A stretch of 64,000 bases of DNA from positions 1 to 64,000 of the forward strand of contig NZ_AKJK01000098.1 of the NCBI RefSeq assembly GCF_000282375.1, in the 5' to 3' direction. The stretch is from Pseudomonas sp. GM50. GTDB taxonomy: Bacteria; Pseudomonadota; Gammaproteobacteria; Pseudomonadales; Pseudomonadaceae. Shown piece after piece: positions 43,228 to 52,734 of this stretch (the stretch's first letter is position 1; each line of letters begins with the position of its first letter). The translations under genes and the position numbers were made by a program. Under the pieces are notes generated by a model, which saw only the letters and a program-made list of their open reading frames with translations, made no database searches and had not been told where the DNA came from.

Positions 43228-46101
43228 ATGTCCCAGTTGCCGTCCTTGAGCCAGTTACGCGACCCCAATACCTTCCTGCGCCGCCATCTGGGCCCCGATG
43301 CCGCCGAGCAGCAGGCGATGCTCGACAGCCTTGGTCTTGGCAGCCGGGTCGAGCTGATCGAGCAGACGGTGCCGCCGGGAATCCGCCTCAACCGGCCACT
43401 GGACTTGCCACCGGCCCTCGACGAAGAAGCCGCGCTGGCCAAGCTGCGGGGCTACGCCGAGCAGAACCAGGTCTGGACCAGCCTGATCGGCATGGGATAC
43501 CACGGCACCCTCACGCCGGCCGTCATCCTGCGCAACGTGCTGGAAAATCCCGGTTGGTACACCGCCTATACGCCCTATCAACCAGAGATCGCTCAAGGCC
43601 GGCTCGAAGCGTTGCTGAATTTCCAGCAGCTGACCATCGACCTGACTGGCCTGGAACTGGCCAACGCCTCGCTGCTGGATGAAGCCACGGCGGCAGCCGA
43701 GGCCATGGCACTGGCCAAGCGCGTGGCCAAATCCAGAAGTAACCTGTTTTTCGTCGATGAGAATTGCCATCCGCAGACCATTTCCGTGGTGCGGACCCGG
43801 GCCGAAGGGTTCGGTTTTGAATTGATCGTCGACGCTGTGGATAACTTGAAACAGCACCAGGTATTCGGCGCGCTACTGCAATATCCCGACACCCACGGTG
43901 AAGTGCGCGATCTGCGCCCATTGATCGATCATCTGCATGCCCAGCAAGCCTTGGCTTGTGTGGCGACCGATCTGCTAAGCCTGCTGTTGCTGACCCCGCC
44001 GGGGGAGCTGGGCGCTGACGTGGTGTTCGGTTCGTCCCAGCGCTTCGGCGTGCCCATGGGTTACGGCGGTCCCCACGCGGCTTTTTTTGCCAGTCGCGAC
44101 GAATACAAACGGGCGATTCCCGGGCGGATCATCGGCGTGTCGAAAGATGCTCGCGGCAATGTCGCCCTGCGCATGGCCCTGCAAACCCGCGAGCAACATA
44201 TCCGCCGGGAGAAGGCCAACTCCAACATCTGTACCGCCCAGGTGCTGCTGGCCAATATCGCCAGTTTCTACGCGGTCTACCACGGCCCGGAAGGGCTCAA
44301 ACGGATTGCCCAACGCGTCCATCGGCTGACCTGCATCCTCGCTGTCGGCCTGGAGCGTCATGGGATCATTCGTCTCAACCAACATTTCTTCGACACTCTG
44401 ACCCTGGAGGTCGGTGGCACTCAGACCGCGATCATCGAAAGTGCCCAGGCGGCGCAGATCAACTTGCGTATTCTCGGCCGTGGACAACTGGGGCTGAGCC
44501 TCGACGAAACCTGTGACGAAACCACCGTGGCGAAGCTGTTCGATGTGTTTCTCGGTGCCGATCATGGGCTCAACGTCGACGAACTGGACGCTGAAACCCT
44601 GGTGTCCGGTATTCCTGCCGGGTTGCAGCGCAGTACGCCTTATCTGCGTCATCCGGTGTTCAACGCTCATCACAGCGAAACCGAAATACTGCGTTACCTC
44701 AAGCAATTGGAAAACAAAGACCTGGCGCTCAACCAATCGATGATCCCGCTGGGCTCCTGCACCATGAAGCTCAATGCCACCAGCGAGATGATCCCCATCA
44801 CCTGGCCGCAGTTCGCCAACCTGCATCCGTTCGTGCCGACAGAGCAGGTGGTGGGTTATTCCTTGATGATCGCGGAACTGGAGCGCTGGCTCTGCGCGAT
44901 CACCGGTTTCGATGCGATCTGCATGCAGCCCAACTCGGGCGCTCAGGGCGAATACGCTGGTTTGTTGGCGATCCGCAAATACCACGAGAGCCGCCATCAG
45001 GGCGCGCGGGATATCTGCCTGATCCCGTCCTCGGCCCACGGCACCAATCCGGCTTCGGCGCAAATGGCCGGGATGCGGGTGGTGATCGTCGAGTGCGACG
45101 AGGGAGGTAATGTCGATCTGGATGATCTGAAGGAAAAGGCCACGGAGGCGGGGGACAAACTCGCCTGCCTGATGGCGACCTATCCGTCGACTCACGGGGT
45201 CTACGAGGAAGGCATCAGTGAAATCTGTGAAGTTATCCACAGCCATGGCGGTCAGGTGTACATGGATGGCGCCAACCTTAATGCGCAGGTTGGATTGGCA
45301 CGGCCGGCAGACATCGGTGCCGACGTGTCGCACATGAACCTGCACAAAACCTTCTGCATTCCCCACGGCGGTGGCGGACCGGGGATGGGCCCGATCGGTG
45401 TTCGGGCGCACCTGGCACCGTTTGTTGCCAATCACCCGGTAGTGCCAATCGATGGCCCGCTGCCGGAAAACGGCGCAGTGAGCGCGGCACCTTGGGGCAG
45501 TGCAAGCATTCTGCCCATCAGCTGGATGTACATCGCGATGATGGGGCCGCAACTGGCGGATGCGAGCGAGGTGGCGATTCTCGCCGCGAATTACCTGGCG
45601 CAGCATTTGGCCGGCGCATTTCCAGTGCTCTACACCGGGCGCAACGAGCGAGTGGCCCACGAGTGCATTCTCGACTTGCGACCGCTCAAGGCGCAGACCG
45701 GCATCAGTGAAGAGGACGTTGCCAAACGCCTGATGGACTATGGCTTCCATGCGCCAACCATGTCATTCCCGGTGCCGGGGACGTTGATGGTCGAACCGAC
45801 CGAGAGTGAATCGAAGGCGGAGCTGGACCGTTTTATCGGCGCGATGCTGAGTATCCGCGCGGAAATCACCGAGGTGCAGAACGGCAACTGGCCGGCAGAG
45901 GACAACCCGCTGAAACGCTCACCGCATACCTTGGCCGACATCACCGGGGTTTGGGAGCGGCCGTACAGCATCGAGCGGGCGGTGACGCCGGATGCTCACA
46001 CCAAGGCCCATAAGTACTGGCCGGTGGTGAACCGTGTGGACAATGTCTACGGTGACCGCAATCTGTTTTGCGCGTGTGTGCCGGTGGATGAATATCGCTG
46101 A
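43228..46101 (+). CDS. gcvP: Glycine dehydrogenase (decarboxylating), P protein
   Basis: 957 aa single-chain P protein. N-half start FLRRHLGPDAAEQQAMLDSL; C-half with the PLP Lys in MNLHKTFCIPHGGGGPGMG (about 708-712). Decarboxylates glycine and loads GcvH. Start chosen at MSQLPSLS (43228); an upstream in-frame start adds unrelated sequence. Confidence 0.96.
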   Translation: MSQLPSLSQLRDPNTFLRRHLGPDAAEQQAMLDSLGLGSRVELIEQTVPPGIRLNRPLDLPPALDEEAALAKLRGYAEQNQVWTSLIGMGYHGTLTPAVILRNVLENPGWYTAYTPYQPEIAQGRLEALLNFQQLTIDLTGLELANASLLDEATAAAEAMALAKRVAKSRSNLFFVDENCHPQTISVVRTRAEGFGFELIVDAVDNLKQHQVFGALLQYPDTHGEVRDLRPLIDHLHAQQALACVATDLLSLLLLTPPGELGADVVFGSSQRFGVPMGYGGPHAAFFASRDEYKRAIPGRIIGVSKDARGNVALRMALQTREQHIRREKANSNICTAQVLLANIASFYAVYHGPEGLKRIAQRVHRLTCILAVGLERHGIIRLNQHFFDTLTLEVGGTQTAIIESAQAAQINLRILGRGQLGLSLDETCDETTVAKLFDVFLGADHGLNVDELDAETLVSGIPAGLQRSTPYLRHPVFNAHHSETEILRYLKQLENKDLALNQSMIPLGSCTMKLNATSEMIPITWPQFANLHPFVPTEQVVGYSLMIAELERWLCAITGFDAICMQPNSGAQGEYAGLLAIRKYHESRHQGARDICLIPSSAHGTNPASAQMAGMRVVIVECDEGGNVDLDDLKEKATEAGDKLACLMATYPSTHGVYEEGISEICEVIHSHGGQVYMDGANLNAQVGLARPADIGADVSHMNLHKTFCIPHGGGGPGMGPIGVRAHLAPFVANHPVVPIDGPLPENGAVSAAPWGSASILPISWMYIAMMGPQLADASEVAILAANYLAQHLAGAFPVLYTGRNERVAHECILDLRPLKAQTGISEEDVAKRLMDYGFHAPTMSFPVPGTLMVEPTESESKAELDRFIGAMLSIRAEITEVQNGNWPAEDNPLKRSPHTLADITGVWERPYSIERAVTPDAHTKAHKYWPVVNRVDNVYGDRNLFCACVPVDEYR

Positions 46102-46112
46102 AATCACTGTCC

Positions 46113-46208
46113 CCTGTAGGAGCGAGGCTTGCCCGCGAAAGCGATTTAACATTCAACATTTATGTCGACTGATTCACCGCTTTCGCGGGCAAGCCTCGCT
46201 CCTACAGG
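46113..46208. repeat. REPIN (type A)
   Basis: CCTGTAGGAGCGAGGCTTGC and GCAAGCCTCGCTCCTACAGG in inverted orientation, behind gcvP. Confidence 0.88.
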
Positions 46209-46218
46209 TATCGCACGC

Positions 46219-46252
46219 AAAAAAATGCCGCTCATGTGAGCGGCATTTTTTG
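46219..46252. terminator. Bidirectional terminator after gcvP
   Basis: AAAAATGCCGCTC-ATGT-GAGCGGCATTTTT with A- and T-runs on both sides. It serves gcvP and the convergent DUF2388 gene. Confidence 0.9.
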
Positions 46253-46266
46253 TTAAGCAACGAACC

Positions 46267-46587
46267 TTATTTCGAGGCGATGGCATTCTTCGCCAGGATG
46301 GCGTTCGCCAGTTCCATGTCCGTGGCTTGCAGGCCAGGATTGTCGGCACGAACTTTCTGCATGGCGGCTTCCAGATAGGGGCCGCGAATGGCGCCGTCAC
46401 TGGCGACAAAGCTTCCGGCGTCATCCTGGGCGGCAACGACCAACTTGTGATCCCTGGAGGTCAGGTAGGAGGTACCGGTGGTGGCACCGGAAGTAAGAAC
46501 GTTACGCAAAAAGCTGTCATCAGCCATCGCCGAACCGACTTGAAGGGACAACACGGCGAAGGTAGCGACAGCAAGTTTGAGACGCAT
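46267..46587 (-). CDS. DUF2388 domain protein, exported
   Basis: 106 aa. Signal peptide 1-22 (GSAMA-DD), then the family core FLRNVLTSGATTGTSYLTSRD and a C-terminal block MELANAILAKNAIA. DUF2388 proteins are small periplasmic proteins seen mainly in Pseudomonas, function unknown. The start at 46587 has GGAG upstream; a longer in-frame start exists. Confidence 0.88.
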   Translation of the reverse strand: MRLKLAVATFAVLSLQVGSAMADDSFLRNVLTSGATTGTSYLTSRDHKLVVAAQDDAGSFVASDGAIRGPYLEAAMQKVRADNPGLQATDMELANAILAKNAIASK

Positions 46588-46655
46588 AAAAGGTGACTCC
46601 ACTGGGTTTTAACTGCGGGCTTTGATTGCCAATAACCCAATCGAGTTCCGTGACG

Positions 46656-47093
46656 TTAGTCGGCTCGCTCCACCAGTAGAATCGCCCCTTGCTGCCCGAT
46701 CACCCGAACACGGCTGCCGGATGCGGTGTCAGGCCCTCGGGCCATCCACACGCCATCGGCGACCTTGATCTTGCCGCGGCCGTCGACAATCGCTTCGCTG
46801 ACCACGAACACCTTGCCGATCAGCTCTTGCCCTCGCAGGTTCAGATTCGGCTGATCGCTGGCCCGTACCACGCTGCGCTGACGTCTCCACCAGTACAGGG
46901 CGGTGAGGATTGAAAAGACCGCAAACAACAACACCTGCAATTCCCAGGGCAAGCCCGGTATCACGAAGGTCAGCACGCCGACGGCAGCGGCTGCCATGCC
47001 AATCCATAGCAGATAACCACCGGCCCCGAACACCTCGAGGATCAGCAGCAGCGTGCCCAGGGCCAACCAGCTCCAGAACGAAAACAGCTCCAT
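46656..47093 (-). CDS. NfeD-like membrane protein
   Basis: 145 aa. Two to three membrane helices (residues about 5-75) and a C-terminal OB-fold domain (about 85-144) with LRGQELIGKVFVVSEAIVDGRG. NfeD proteins pair with SPFH proteins, here encoded directly upstream. Thought to modulate membrane microdomains (family knowledge). Start at 47093; a GTG two codons earlier is possible. Confidence 0.88.
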   Translation of the reverse strand: MELFSFWSWLALGTLLLILEVFGAGGYLLWIGMAAAAVGVLTFVIPGLPWELQVLLFAVFSILTALYWWRRQRSVVRASDQPNLNLRGQELIGKVFVVSEAIVDGRGKIKVADGVWMARGPDTASGSRVRVIGQQGAILLVERAD

Positions 47094-47104
47094 GGGCACC
47101 GGCC

Positions 47105-48019
47105 TCAGCCTTTCTTGCTGTCGAACGTGGCTTTGACGATTTCGCCAATGCCGCCGACTGCGCCGATCATCGAACTGGCCTCGAGCGGCATCAGGATCAC
47201 TTTGCTGTTGTTGGCCGAGGCCAGTTTGCCCAAGGCATCGATGTACTTCTGCGCAACGAAGTAATTGACCGCCTGCACGTTACCGCCGGCGATGGCTTCG
47301 GACACCACTTTGGTGGCTTGGGCTTCGGCTTGGGCCTGACGCTCCCGGGCCTCGGCTTCGAGGAACGCCGCCTGACGGCTACCTTCGGCTTCCAGAATTT
47401 GTGCCTGCTTTTTGCCTTCGGCGGTGAGGATCGCCGAGGCGCGCAAACCTTCGGCCTCAAGAATCTGTGCGCGTTTGATCCGCTCGGCTTTCATCTGCCC
47501 GGACATGGCGGCCATCAGGTCGGCGGGAGGGCTGATGTCCTTGATCTCGATCCGGGTGATCTTGATGCCCCACGGCGCCGTGGCTTCATCAACGGTGCGC
47601 AGCAGTTTTTCGTTGATGTTGTCGCGTTGACTGAGCATCGCGTCCAGCTCCATGGAGCCAAGCACGGTACGGATATTGGTTTGCAGCAGATTGCGAATGG
47701 CGTGTTCGAGGTTGTTCACCTCGTAGGCGGCCTGGGCGGTGTTGACCACCTGGAAGAAGCACACGGCGTCGATTTGCACGGTGGCGTTGTCGGCGGTGAT
47801 GACTTCCTGAGGCGGGATGTCCAGCACGCTTTCCATCACGTTGATCTTGCGACCGATGCGGTCCATCACCGGAATGATGATGTTCAAGCCTGGTTTGAGG
47901 GTGTTGGTGTAACGGCCGAAACGTTCGACCGTCCATTCAAAACCCTGAGGCACCACTTTGAAGCCCATGAAAAGAATGGCTACGGTCAGTGCGACGAAAA
48001 GACTTAGTGCAATACCCAT
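47105..48019 (-). CDS. SPFH/band 7 membrane protein (QmcA/stomatin-like)
   Basis: 304 aa. N-terminal helix (1-22), SPFH domain (about 25-180: VERFGRYTNTLKPGLNIIIP) and a C-terminal Ala/Glu/Arg-rich coiled coil. Related to QmcA, which works with membrane proteases and forms oligomeric rings. Upstream of and co-directional with nfeD (11-bp gap). ATG at 48019 preceded by AGGGA. Confidence 0.92.
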   Translation of the reverse strand: MGIALSLFVALTVAILFMGFKVVPQGFEWTVERFGRYTNTLKPGLNIIIPVMDRIGRKINVMESVLDIPPQEVITADNATVQIDAVCFFQVVNTAQAAYEVNNLEHAIRNLLQTNIRTVLGSMELDAMLSQRDNINEKLLRTVDEATAPWGIKITRIEIKDISPPADLMAAMSGQMKAERIKRAQILEAEGLRASAILTAEGKKQAQILEAEGSRQAAFLEAEARERQAQAEAQATKVVSEAIAGGNVQAVNYFVAQKYIDALGKLASANNSKVILMPLEASSMIGAVGGIGEIVKATFDSKKG

Positions 48020-48146
48020 AACGGTCCCTGTCCAGTCTGGTGGAGTTGCGATGAGCAGAGTGTAGGGCAAAAGGCTCGTACGCGACTTGGAGGGGCCAGG
48101 AACTATGGCTGATACCAGTCAGTTGAGAAGTTTGAGCGACGAAAAT

Positions 48147-48240
48147 CCTGTAGGAGCGAGGCTTGCCCGCGAAGAACGATGACGCGTAATACCTGAAAAA
48201 CCGCGGTGCATTCTTCGCGGGCAAGCCGCGCTCCCACAGG
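48147..48240. repeat. Hybrid REPIN (types A/B)
   Basis: The left arm is type A (CCTGTAGGAGCGAGGCTTGC), but the right arm ends GCAAGCCGCGCTCCCACAGG, mixing type A with the CCCACA end of type B. Located between the SPFH start and the GspE-like gene end. Confidence 0.8.
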
Positions 48241-48274
48241 TTATGCGTCTTGACTTACCGGCCTTGGGGGCTGT

Positions 48275-50059
48275 TTATTTCTGCTCACTCTGCGGCGTCA
48301 CTCGCAACACCTCTTCGATCGTGGTCAAACCCGCCGCCACTTTCTGCGCACCGGACAGCCGCAAACTGCGCATACCTTCCTTGAAGGCCTGACGCCGGAC
48401 CGCGAGCAAATCGGTATCGGGGTTGATCAGCGCTTTGATGCCGTCAGTCAGCTGCATGATTTCGTACACCCCGGCGCGGCCGCGATAGCCGGTTTCGCGG
48501 CATTCCAGGCAACCGATGGCGCGTTGTGCGTTACCCGGCAGTGGCGCTTGCCAAGGCCGGGTCAGGGTTTGCCAGTCGTCCTCGCCCAGGGTCAGCGGTG
48601 CCTTGCAATGCGGGCAAAGGGTCCGGACCAGACGCTGAGCCATGACCCCGAGCACCGTGGCCTTGATCAGGTAATGCGGCACGCCGAGTTCCAGCAGGCG
48701 GCTGATGGCGCTCGGGGCGTCGTTGGTGTGCAACGTCGACAGCACCAAATGGCCAGTGAGTGCGGCCTGAATCGCCATCTCGGCGGTTTCGAGGTCGCGG
48801 ATCTCGCCGATCATGATGATGTCGGGGTCTTGGCGCATCAGCGCGCGCACGCCGGCGGCAAAGGTCAGGTCGATGTTGTGCTGGACCTGCATCTGATTGA
48901 ACGCCGGTTCGACCATTTCGATCGGGTCTTCAATGGTGCAGAGGTTGACCTCCGGCGTCGCCAGTTTCTTCAGGGTGGTGTACAGCGTGGTGGTCTTGCC
49001 TGACCCGGTCGGCCCGGTCACCAGAATGATGCCATTGGGCTGGCGGGTCATGTCTTGCCAGCGACGCAGGTCATCGGCGGAAAAACCCAGCTGATCGAAG
49101 TCCTTGAGCAGCACTTCCGGGTCGAAGATCCGCATGACCATCTTCTCGCCGAACGCCGTCGGCAATGTCGACAGTCGCAGCTCGACTTCGCCGCCATCCG
49201 GGGTTTTGGTTTTTACCCGGCCGTCCTGGGGTTTGCGTTTTTCCGCGACGTTCATCCGCCCCAGGCTTTTCAGGCGGCTGACGATGGCCATGGTCACCTG
49301 CGGCGGGAACTGATAGACGTTGTGCAGCACGCCGTCGATGCGAAAGCGCACCGTGCCTTGCTCGCGCCGGGGTTCGATGTGGATATCGCTGGCCCGTTGC
49401 TGGAACGCGTACTGGAACAGCCAATCGACGATGTTGACGATGTGCGCATCGTTGGCGTCCGGCTCCTGGTCGCTGGCGCCGAGGTTGAGCAACTGTTCGA
49501 AGTTGCCCAGGGTGCTTATTTGTTGATCAGCGTTGGTGGCGCCGGTGACCGATTTGGCCAGGCGGAAAAACTCCACGCTGAAGCGCTGGATGTCCACGGG
49601 GTTGGCCACCACGCGCTTGATTGGCAGCTTCAACACGTGGGTCAAATCGGCTTCCCAGCTGCTGACGAAGGGCTGGGCGCTGGCCACGGTGACGGCGTCG
49701 CGGTCGATAGACACGGCCAGAATCTTGTGGCGTTGGGCGAAGGCATAGGACATCAACGGCGTGATGGCAGCGACGTTGATTTTCAGTGGATCGATGCGCA
49801 AGTAAGGCTGACCGGCCTGCTGAGACAGCCAGAGCGTCAGGCTTTCCAGATCGAGGTGTTTGCCGGGACGGCTGAGGTCGTCCAGATGTTGGCTGGCGAT
49901 GAACTCCAGCGGGTGCTGCTGACCATTTATGGCGTGACGGCGGCGGGCGTTGAGCGCGTGTTCGGCCGAATCCTGGCTGATAAAGCCTTGGGCGACCAAT
50001 TCACGCAGCAAATCATTGAGGTCCAGCCAGCGGTCCTGAGTGGCGAGTTGAACGGACAT
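48275..50059 (-). CDS. Stand-alone GspE/PilB-type secretion ATPase
   Basis: 594 aa. N-terminal MshEN-like region (about 20-150), catalytic core with Walker A VTGPTGSGKTTTLYT, Asp box and Walker B DPDIIMIGEIRDLE, and the zinc tetracysteine CPHC...CLEC typical of GspE/PilB. It powers type II secretion or type IV pilus systems, but no pseudopilin, secretin or inner-membrane platform gene is near. Start at 50059 with AGGAG; the upstream in-frame codons are not supported. Confidence 0.9.
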   Translation of the reverse strand: MSVQLATQDRWLDLNDLLRELVAQGFISQDSAEHALNARRRHAINGQQHPLEFIASQHLDDLSRPGKHLDLESLTLWLSQQAGQPYLRIDPLKINVAAITPLMSYAFAQRHKILAVSIDRDAVTVASAQPFVSSWEADLTHVLKLPIKRVVANPVDIQRFSVEFFRLAKSVTGATNADQQISTLGNFEQLLNLGASDQEPDANDAHIVNIVDWLFQYAFQQRASDIHIEPRREQGTVRFRIDGVLHNVYQFPPQVTMAIVSRLKSLGRMNVAEKRKPQDGRVKTKTPDGGEVELRLSTLPTAFGEKMVMRIFDPEVLLKDFDQLGFSADDLRRWQDMTRQPNGIILVTGPTGSGKTTTLYTTLKKLATPEVNLCTIEDPIEMVEPAFNQMQVQHNIDLTFAAGVRALMRQDPDIIMIGEIRDLETAEMAIQAALTGHLVLSTLHTNDAPSAISRLLELGVPHYLIKATVLGVMAQRLVRTLCPHCKAPLTLGEDDWQTLTRPWQAPLPGNAQRAIGCLECRETGYRGRAGVYEIMQLTDGIKALINPDTDLLAVRRQAFKEGMRSLRLSGAQKVAAGLTTIEEVLRVTPQSEQK

Positions 50060-50149
50060 GCGGGCTCCTTTTGAACAACCGTTCGCAAAGGATAGTCGCG
50101 CACCTGTAGACCGTTGGGCCACTACCCGACCAAGGCATGTCGTTTCTTT

Positions 50150-50488
50150 TCAGCCTGCCGCCTGAGCCGGCTCTTCCCACGCAGAATCAGCCGCTTGCAG
50201 GTTCACCGAGCAGACGCTGATCAGGTTACGTAATTTTTCCGCGATCACTTGAGCACGGTGCCAGCTCAGGCCGTCCATGACGATATCGACCGACAGCAGA
50301 TCGTCCATGCGCTGCACGTTCACCTGTTGCGGCGTCAGGAACTGCAAGGCGAAAAGATTGAGCGCCCGACACAGCAGATCCGGCTCGGCCTCGGCCAGTA
50401 ATTGATAGTGAACGCGGCAGTGGGCGTTGCTGACGTTCCAGACATCGGCACGGGCGGGCGGGGTGTTCACGGCTTCTAAAGGCGGCAT
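50150..50488 (-). CDS. Small ACT-like protein, function unknown
   Basis: 112 aa. The middle region (about 25-98: VHYQLLAEAEPDLLCRALNL through EKLRNLISV) has the pattern of an ACT domain like that of IlvM/IlvN regulatory subunits. Divergent from an Lrp regulator gene (126 bp apart), which may regulate it and may itself bind amino acids through its own RAM/ACT-like domain. GGAG precedes the ATG. Confidence 0.65.
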   Translation of the reverse strand: MPPLEAVNTPPARADVWNVSNAHCRVHYQLLAEAEPDLLCRALNLFALQFLTPQQVNVQRMDDLLSVDIVMDGLSWHRAQVIAEKLRNLISVCSVNLQAADSAWEEPAQAAG

Positions 50489-50614
50489 GGTCGGGCTCCA
50501 AAATCACTGGAGGAATTTTTACATTCGGTGCCGGGCATTTCTTATCGATGATTGGGCTTATTGATCATTTATCGAATAGATCAATTCGATTTAGTACTCA
50601 CTATAGGTTTTTCT

Positions 50615-51088
50615 ATGCATAGCGAGCTGGATGGCTACGACCGCAAGATTCTCGCGTTGCTGCAAGAGGACGCTTCGCTCTCCAGCGCGCAGATCGCCGA
50701 ACAGGTGGGGCTCTCGCAGTCGCCGTGCTGGCGGCGGATTCAACGGATGAAGGAGGAGGGGATCATTCGTGGTCAGGTGACATTGCTCGACCGCAAGAAA
50801 ATCGGCCTGAACACGCAGATCTTCGCCGAGATCAAACTCAACGCCCACGGACGTTCGAACTTCACCGAGTTCACCGAGGCGATTCGCGGTTTTCCCGAAG
50901 TGCTGGAATGTTATGTGCTGATGGGGTCGGTGGATTTCTTGCTGAGGATCGTCACGGCGGACATTGAGGCTTATGAGCGCTTCTTCTTCGAGAAGCTGTC
51001 GATGGTGCCGGGGATTCAGGAGGTCAACTCGATCGTGGCTTTGTCCGAAATCAAATCCACGACGAGTTTGCCGGTGTTGCGGGGGTAG
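50615..51088 (+). CDS. Lrp/AsnC family regulator
   Basis: 157 aa. Winged helix (about 5-60: LSSAQIAEQVGLSQSPCWRRI) and C-terminal RAM domain (about 68-145) with the effector/oligomer region GFPEVLECYVLMGSVDFLLR. Responds to an amino acid, target unknown. Single gene. ATG at 50615; the in-frame start upstream lies in AT-rich promoter-like sequence. Confidence 0.9.
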   Translation: MHSELDGYDRKILALLQEDASLSSAQIAEQVGLSQSPCWRRIQRMKEEGIIRGQVTLLDRKKIGLNTQIFAEIKLNAHGRSNFTEFTEAIRGFPEVLECYVLMGSVDFLLRIVTADIEAYERFFFEKLSMVPGIQEVNSIVALSEIKSTTSLPVLRG

Positions 51089-51113
51089 AAATTTATAGCG
51101 CTTGTGCGGGCCT

Positions 51114-51182
51114 CTTCGCGGGCAAGCCTCGCTCCTACAAGGGCAGCATGATCTCTTGTAGGAGCGAGGCTTGCCCGCGAAG
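51114..51182. repeat. REPIN (type A, compact)
   Basis: CTTCGCGGGCAAGCCTCGCT and AGCGAGGCTTGCCCGCGAA in inverted orientation with a short centre, between the convergent Lrp and CYTH-CHAD genes. Confidence 0.87.
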
Positions 51183-51188
51183 GCGATT

Positions 51189-52556
51189 TTACAGACGCAG
51201 CAAAGTCTTCCAGGCACGATTCTGATACACCGCGATCGCCTGGTGCTTGCGCGCATCCAGCAATTCATCGGTGATCGGCTCGTTGGCCAGTTGCGTCAGT
51301 TTGTTCAACTCACCATACAGGCGATCCATTTCCGGGATCTCCAGTACGCCGCGGGCATGGTGCAGCCAAGCCTGGATGCGCTCGATACGCGGCAGTTGCT
51401 CGGCCAAGTCTTCCGGCTGTTGCTGGTAACGCTGCAATTGCAGCGAGTTGGCTTCTTCGCCCAGCATGCGCGGCAGCCAGCTGCCCAGTTGTGCAGCGCC
51501 CTGGCGATTACCGCGGGTGTTGCGATCGGCGGCCCAGGTGCGAGCCAGCAACCAGCGCGAAGTGTTCAGGGAGAACAGGCCCCAGCGCACGTCTTCCAGC
51601 TCTTCGAGGAATTGCTCCGGCGCGGCTTTGCGCACGTCTTCGTCGTCCAGGCCGGCTTGTACCAGCGGGCGCCAGTCTTCCAGCAGGGCATCCAGCGCGA
51701 CCCGCAGATCGTGAGTCGACTGACGCGGTGCGGCCTGACCGAGGCTGCTGATCAACGCGCGCATTTCAGCGAGGTTCTCGACCCAGTCCTGCAGCAGGCG
51801 CCAGTGGCCATTGAAGCGATACTGCTCGGCCAGACGCTGGCTGCTGCTCAGCAAATGCCAGCTCAGGGCGGCGAACGCATCGTCCAGCGGCATTTCGGCG
51901 GTGATCTGCGGTGACGGCAAGCTCAGCGAGTAGCTATTGGCGTCGAACAGGCGATAACCGCGTTCGGCCTTGCTGATGTCACATGGCATCAGCGCCAGTG
52001 TCGCAGCCAGTTCGGCGGCCAGTTCCAGCAGCGCGGCCGGTTCGCCTTCGCGCAGTTCCAGTTCCAGCTCGCAGATTTCTTCTTTCTGCTTGCCGACCAC
52101 CACGTGGCCCAGGTCCAGCGCGGCTTCGATGACCACTTTGGTCTTGCCACGGCCCCAGGCGATTTCCGCGCGTTCGCGCACGAAATCGGTGGTGAAGATG
52201 GCTTTCAGGGTTTTCTTGTCCAGCTCGGCCAGCTCTTCGGGCCAGCATTCACCGTCGAGTTTCTTCACGTCGAGCTTGGCTTTGGGCAAATTCCAGTCGT
52301 ACTCGTGACGCTCGGACAGACCGGCGACGCTCTGGCCACGGGTCTTGAGGGTCTGAATCACTTCTTCGCCATCGCGGCGCAGGCGCAGGGCAACCTTGGC
52401 GCGGGCCAGGTCGCGCTCAGGCGTGTCGAAGTACTGATTCATCAACTCACGGCGTTCCCAGCCACTTTTGTTGCGTTTTTTCAGTAGCGGGTGCTCGCGC
52501 AGGGCGGCGAGGGTTTCGCGGCTGACGCGGAGTTTGATTTCGGTTTCTTTCTGCAT
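51189..52556 (-). CDS. CYTH-CHAD domain protein (putative inorganic triphosphatase)
   Basis: 455 aa. N-terminal CYTH domain with the ExExK signature ETEIK (residues 4-8), followed by a helical CHAD domain (about 225-455). E. coli YgiF of the same layout hydrolyses inorganic triphosphate; CHAD domains bind polyphosphate. Single gene, convergent with the Lrp gene. Confidence 0.88.
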   Translation of the reverse strand: MQKETEIKLRVSRETLAALREHPLLKKRNKSGWERRELMNQYFDTPERDLARAKVALRLRRDGEEVIQTLKTRGQSVAGLSERHEYDWNLPKAKLDVKKLDGECWPEELAELDKKTLKAIFTTDFVRERAEIAWGRGKTKVVIEAALDLGHVVVGKQKEEICELELELREGEPAALLELAAELAATLALMPCDISKAERGYRLFDANSYSLSLPSPQITAEMPLDDAFAALSWHLLSSSQRLAEQYRFNGHWRLLQDWVENLAEMRALISSLGQAAPRQSTHDLRVALDALLEDWRPLVQAGLDDEDVRKAAPEQFLEELEDVRWGLFSLNTSRWLLARTWAADRNTRGNRQGAAQLGSWLPRMLGEEANSLQLQRYQQQPEDLAEQLPRIERIQAWLHHARGVLEIPEMDRLYGELNKLTQLANEPITDELLDARKHQAIAVYQNRAWKTLLRL

Positions 52557-52734
52557 GGCCGGAAAATCCAGGATCGGGAGCGCAGCCGGGGGAATGTGTG
52601 GCTGCCAAGGTCGTGCAGTGTACAGGACTCATTCGAGATAGGGTCTGTTGACGCTTGGTGACGAGCCGCGACGGTTTATTCCTGTCGTCGGATGGTTCTA
52701 TGATGGAGTTCAATTCGGGAGTTGGGAGTCAGCG

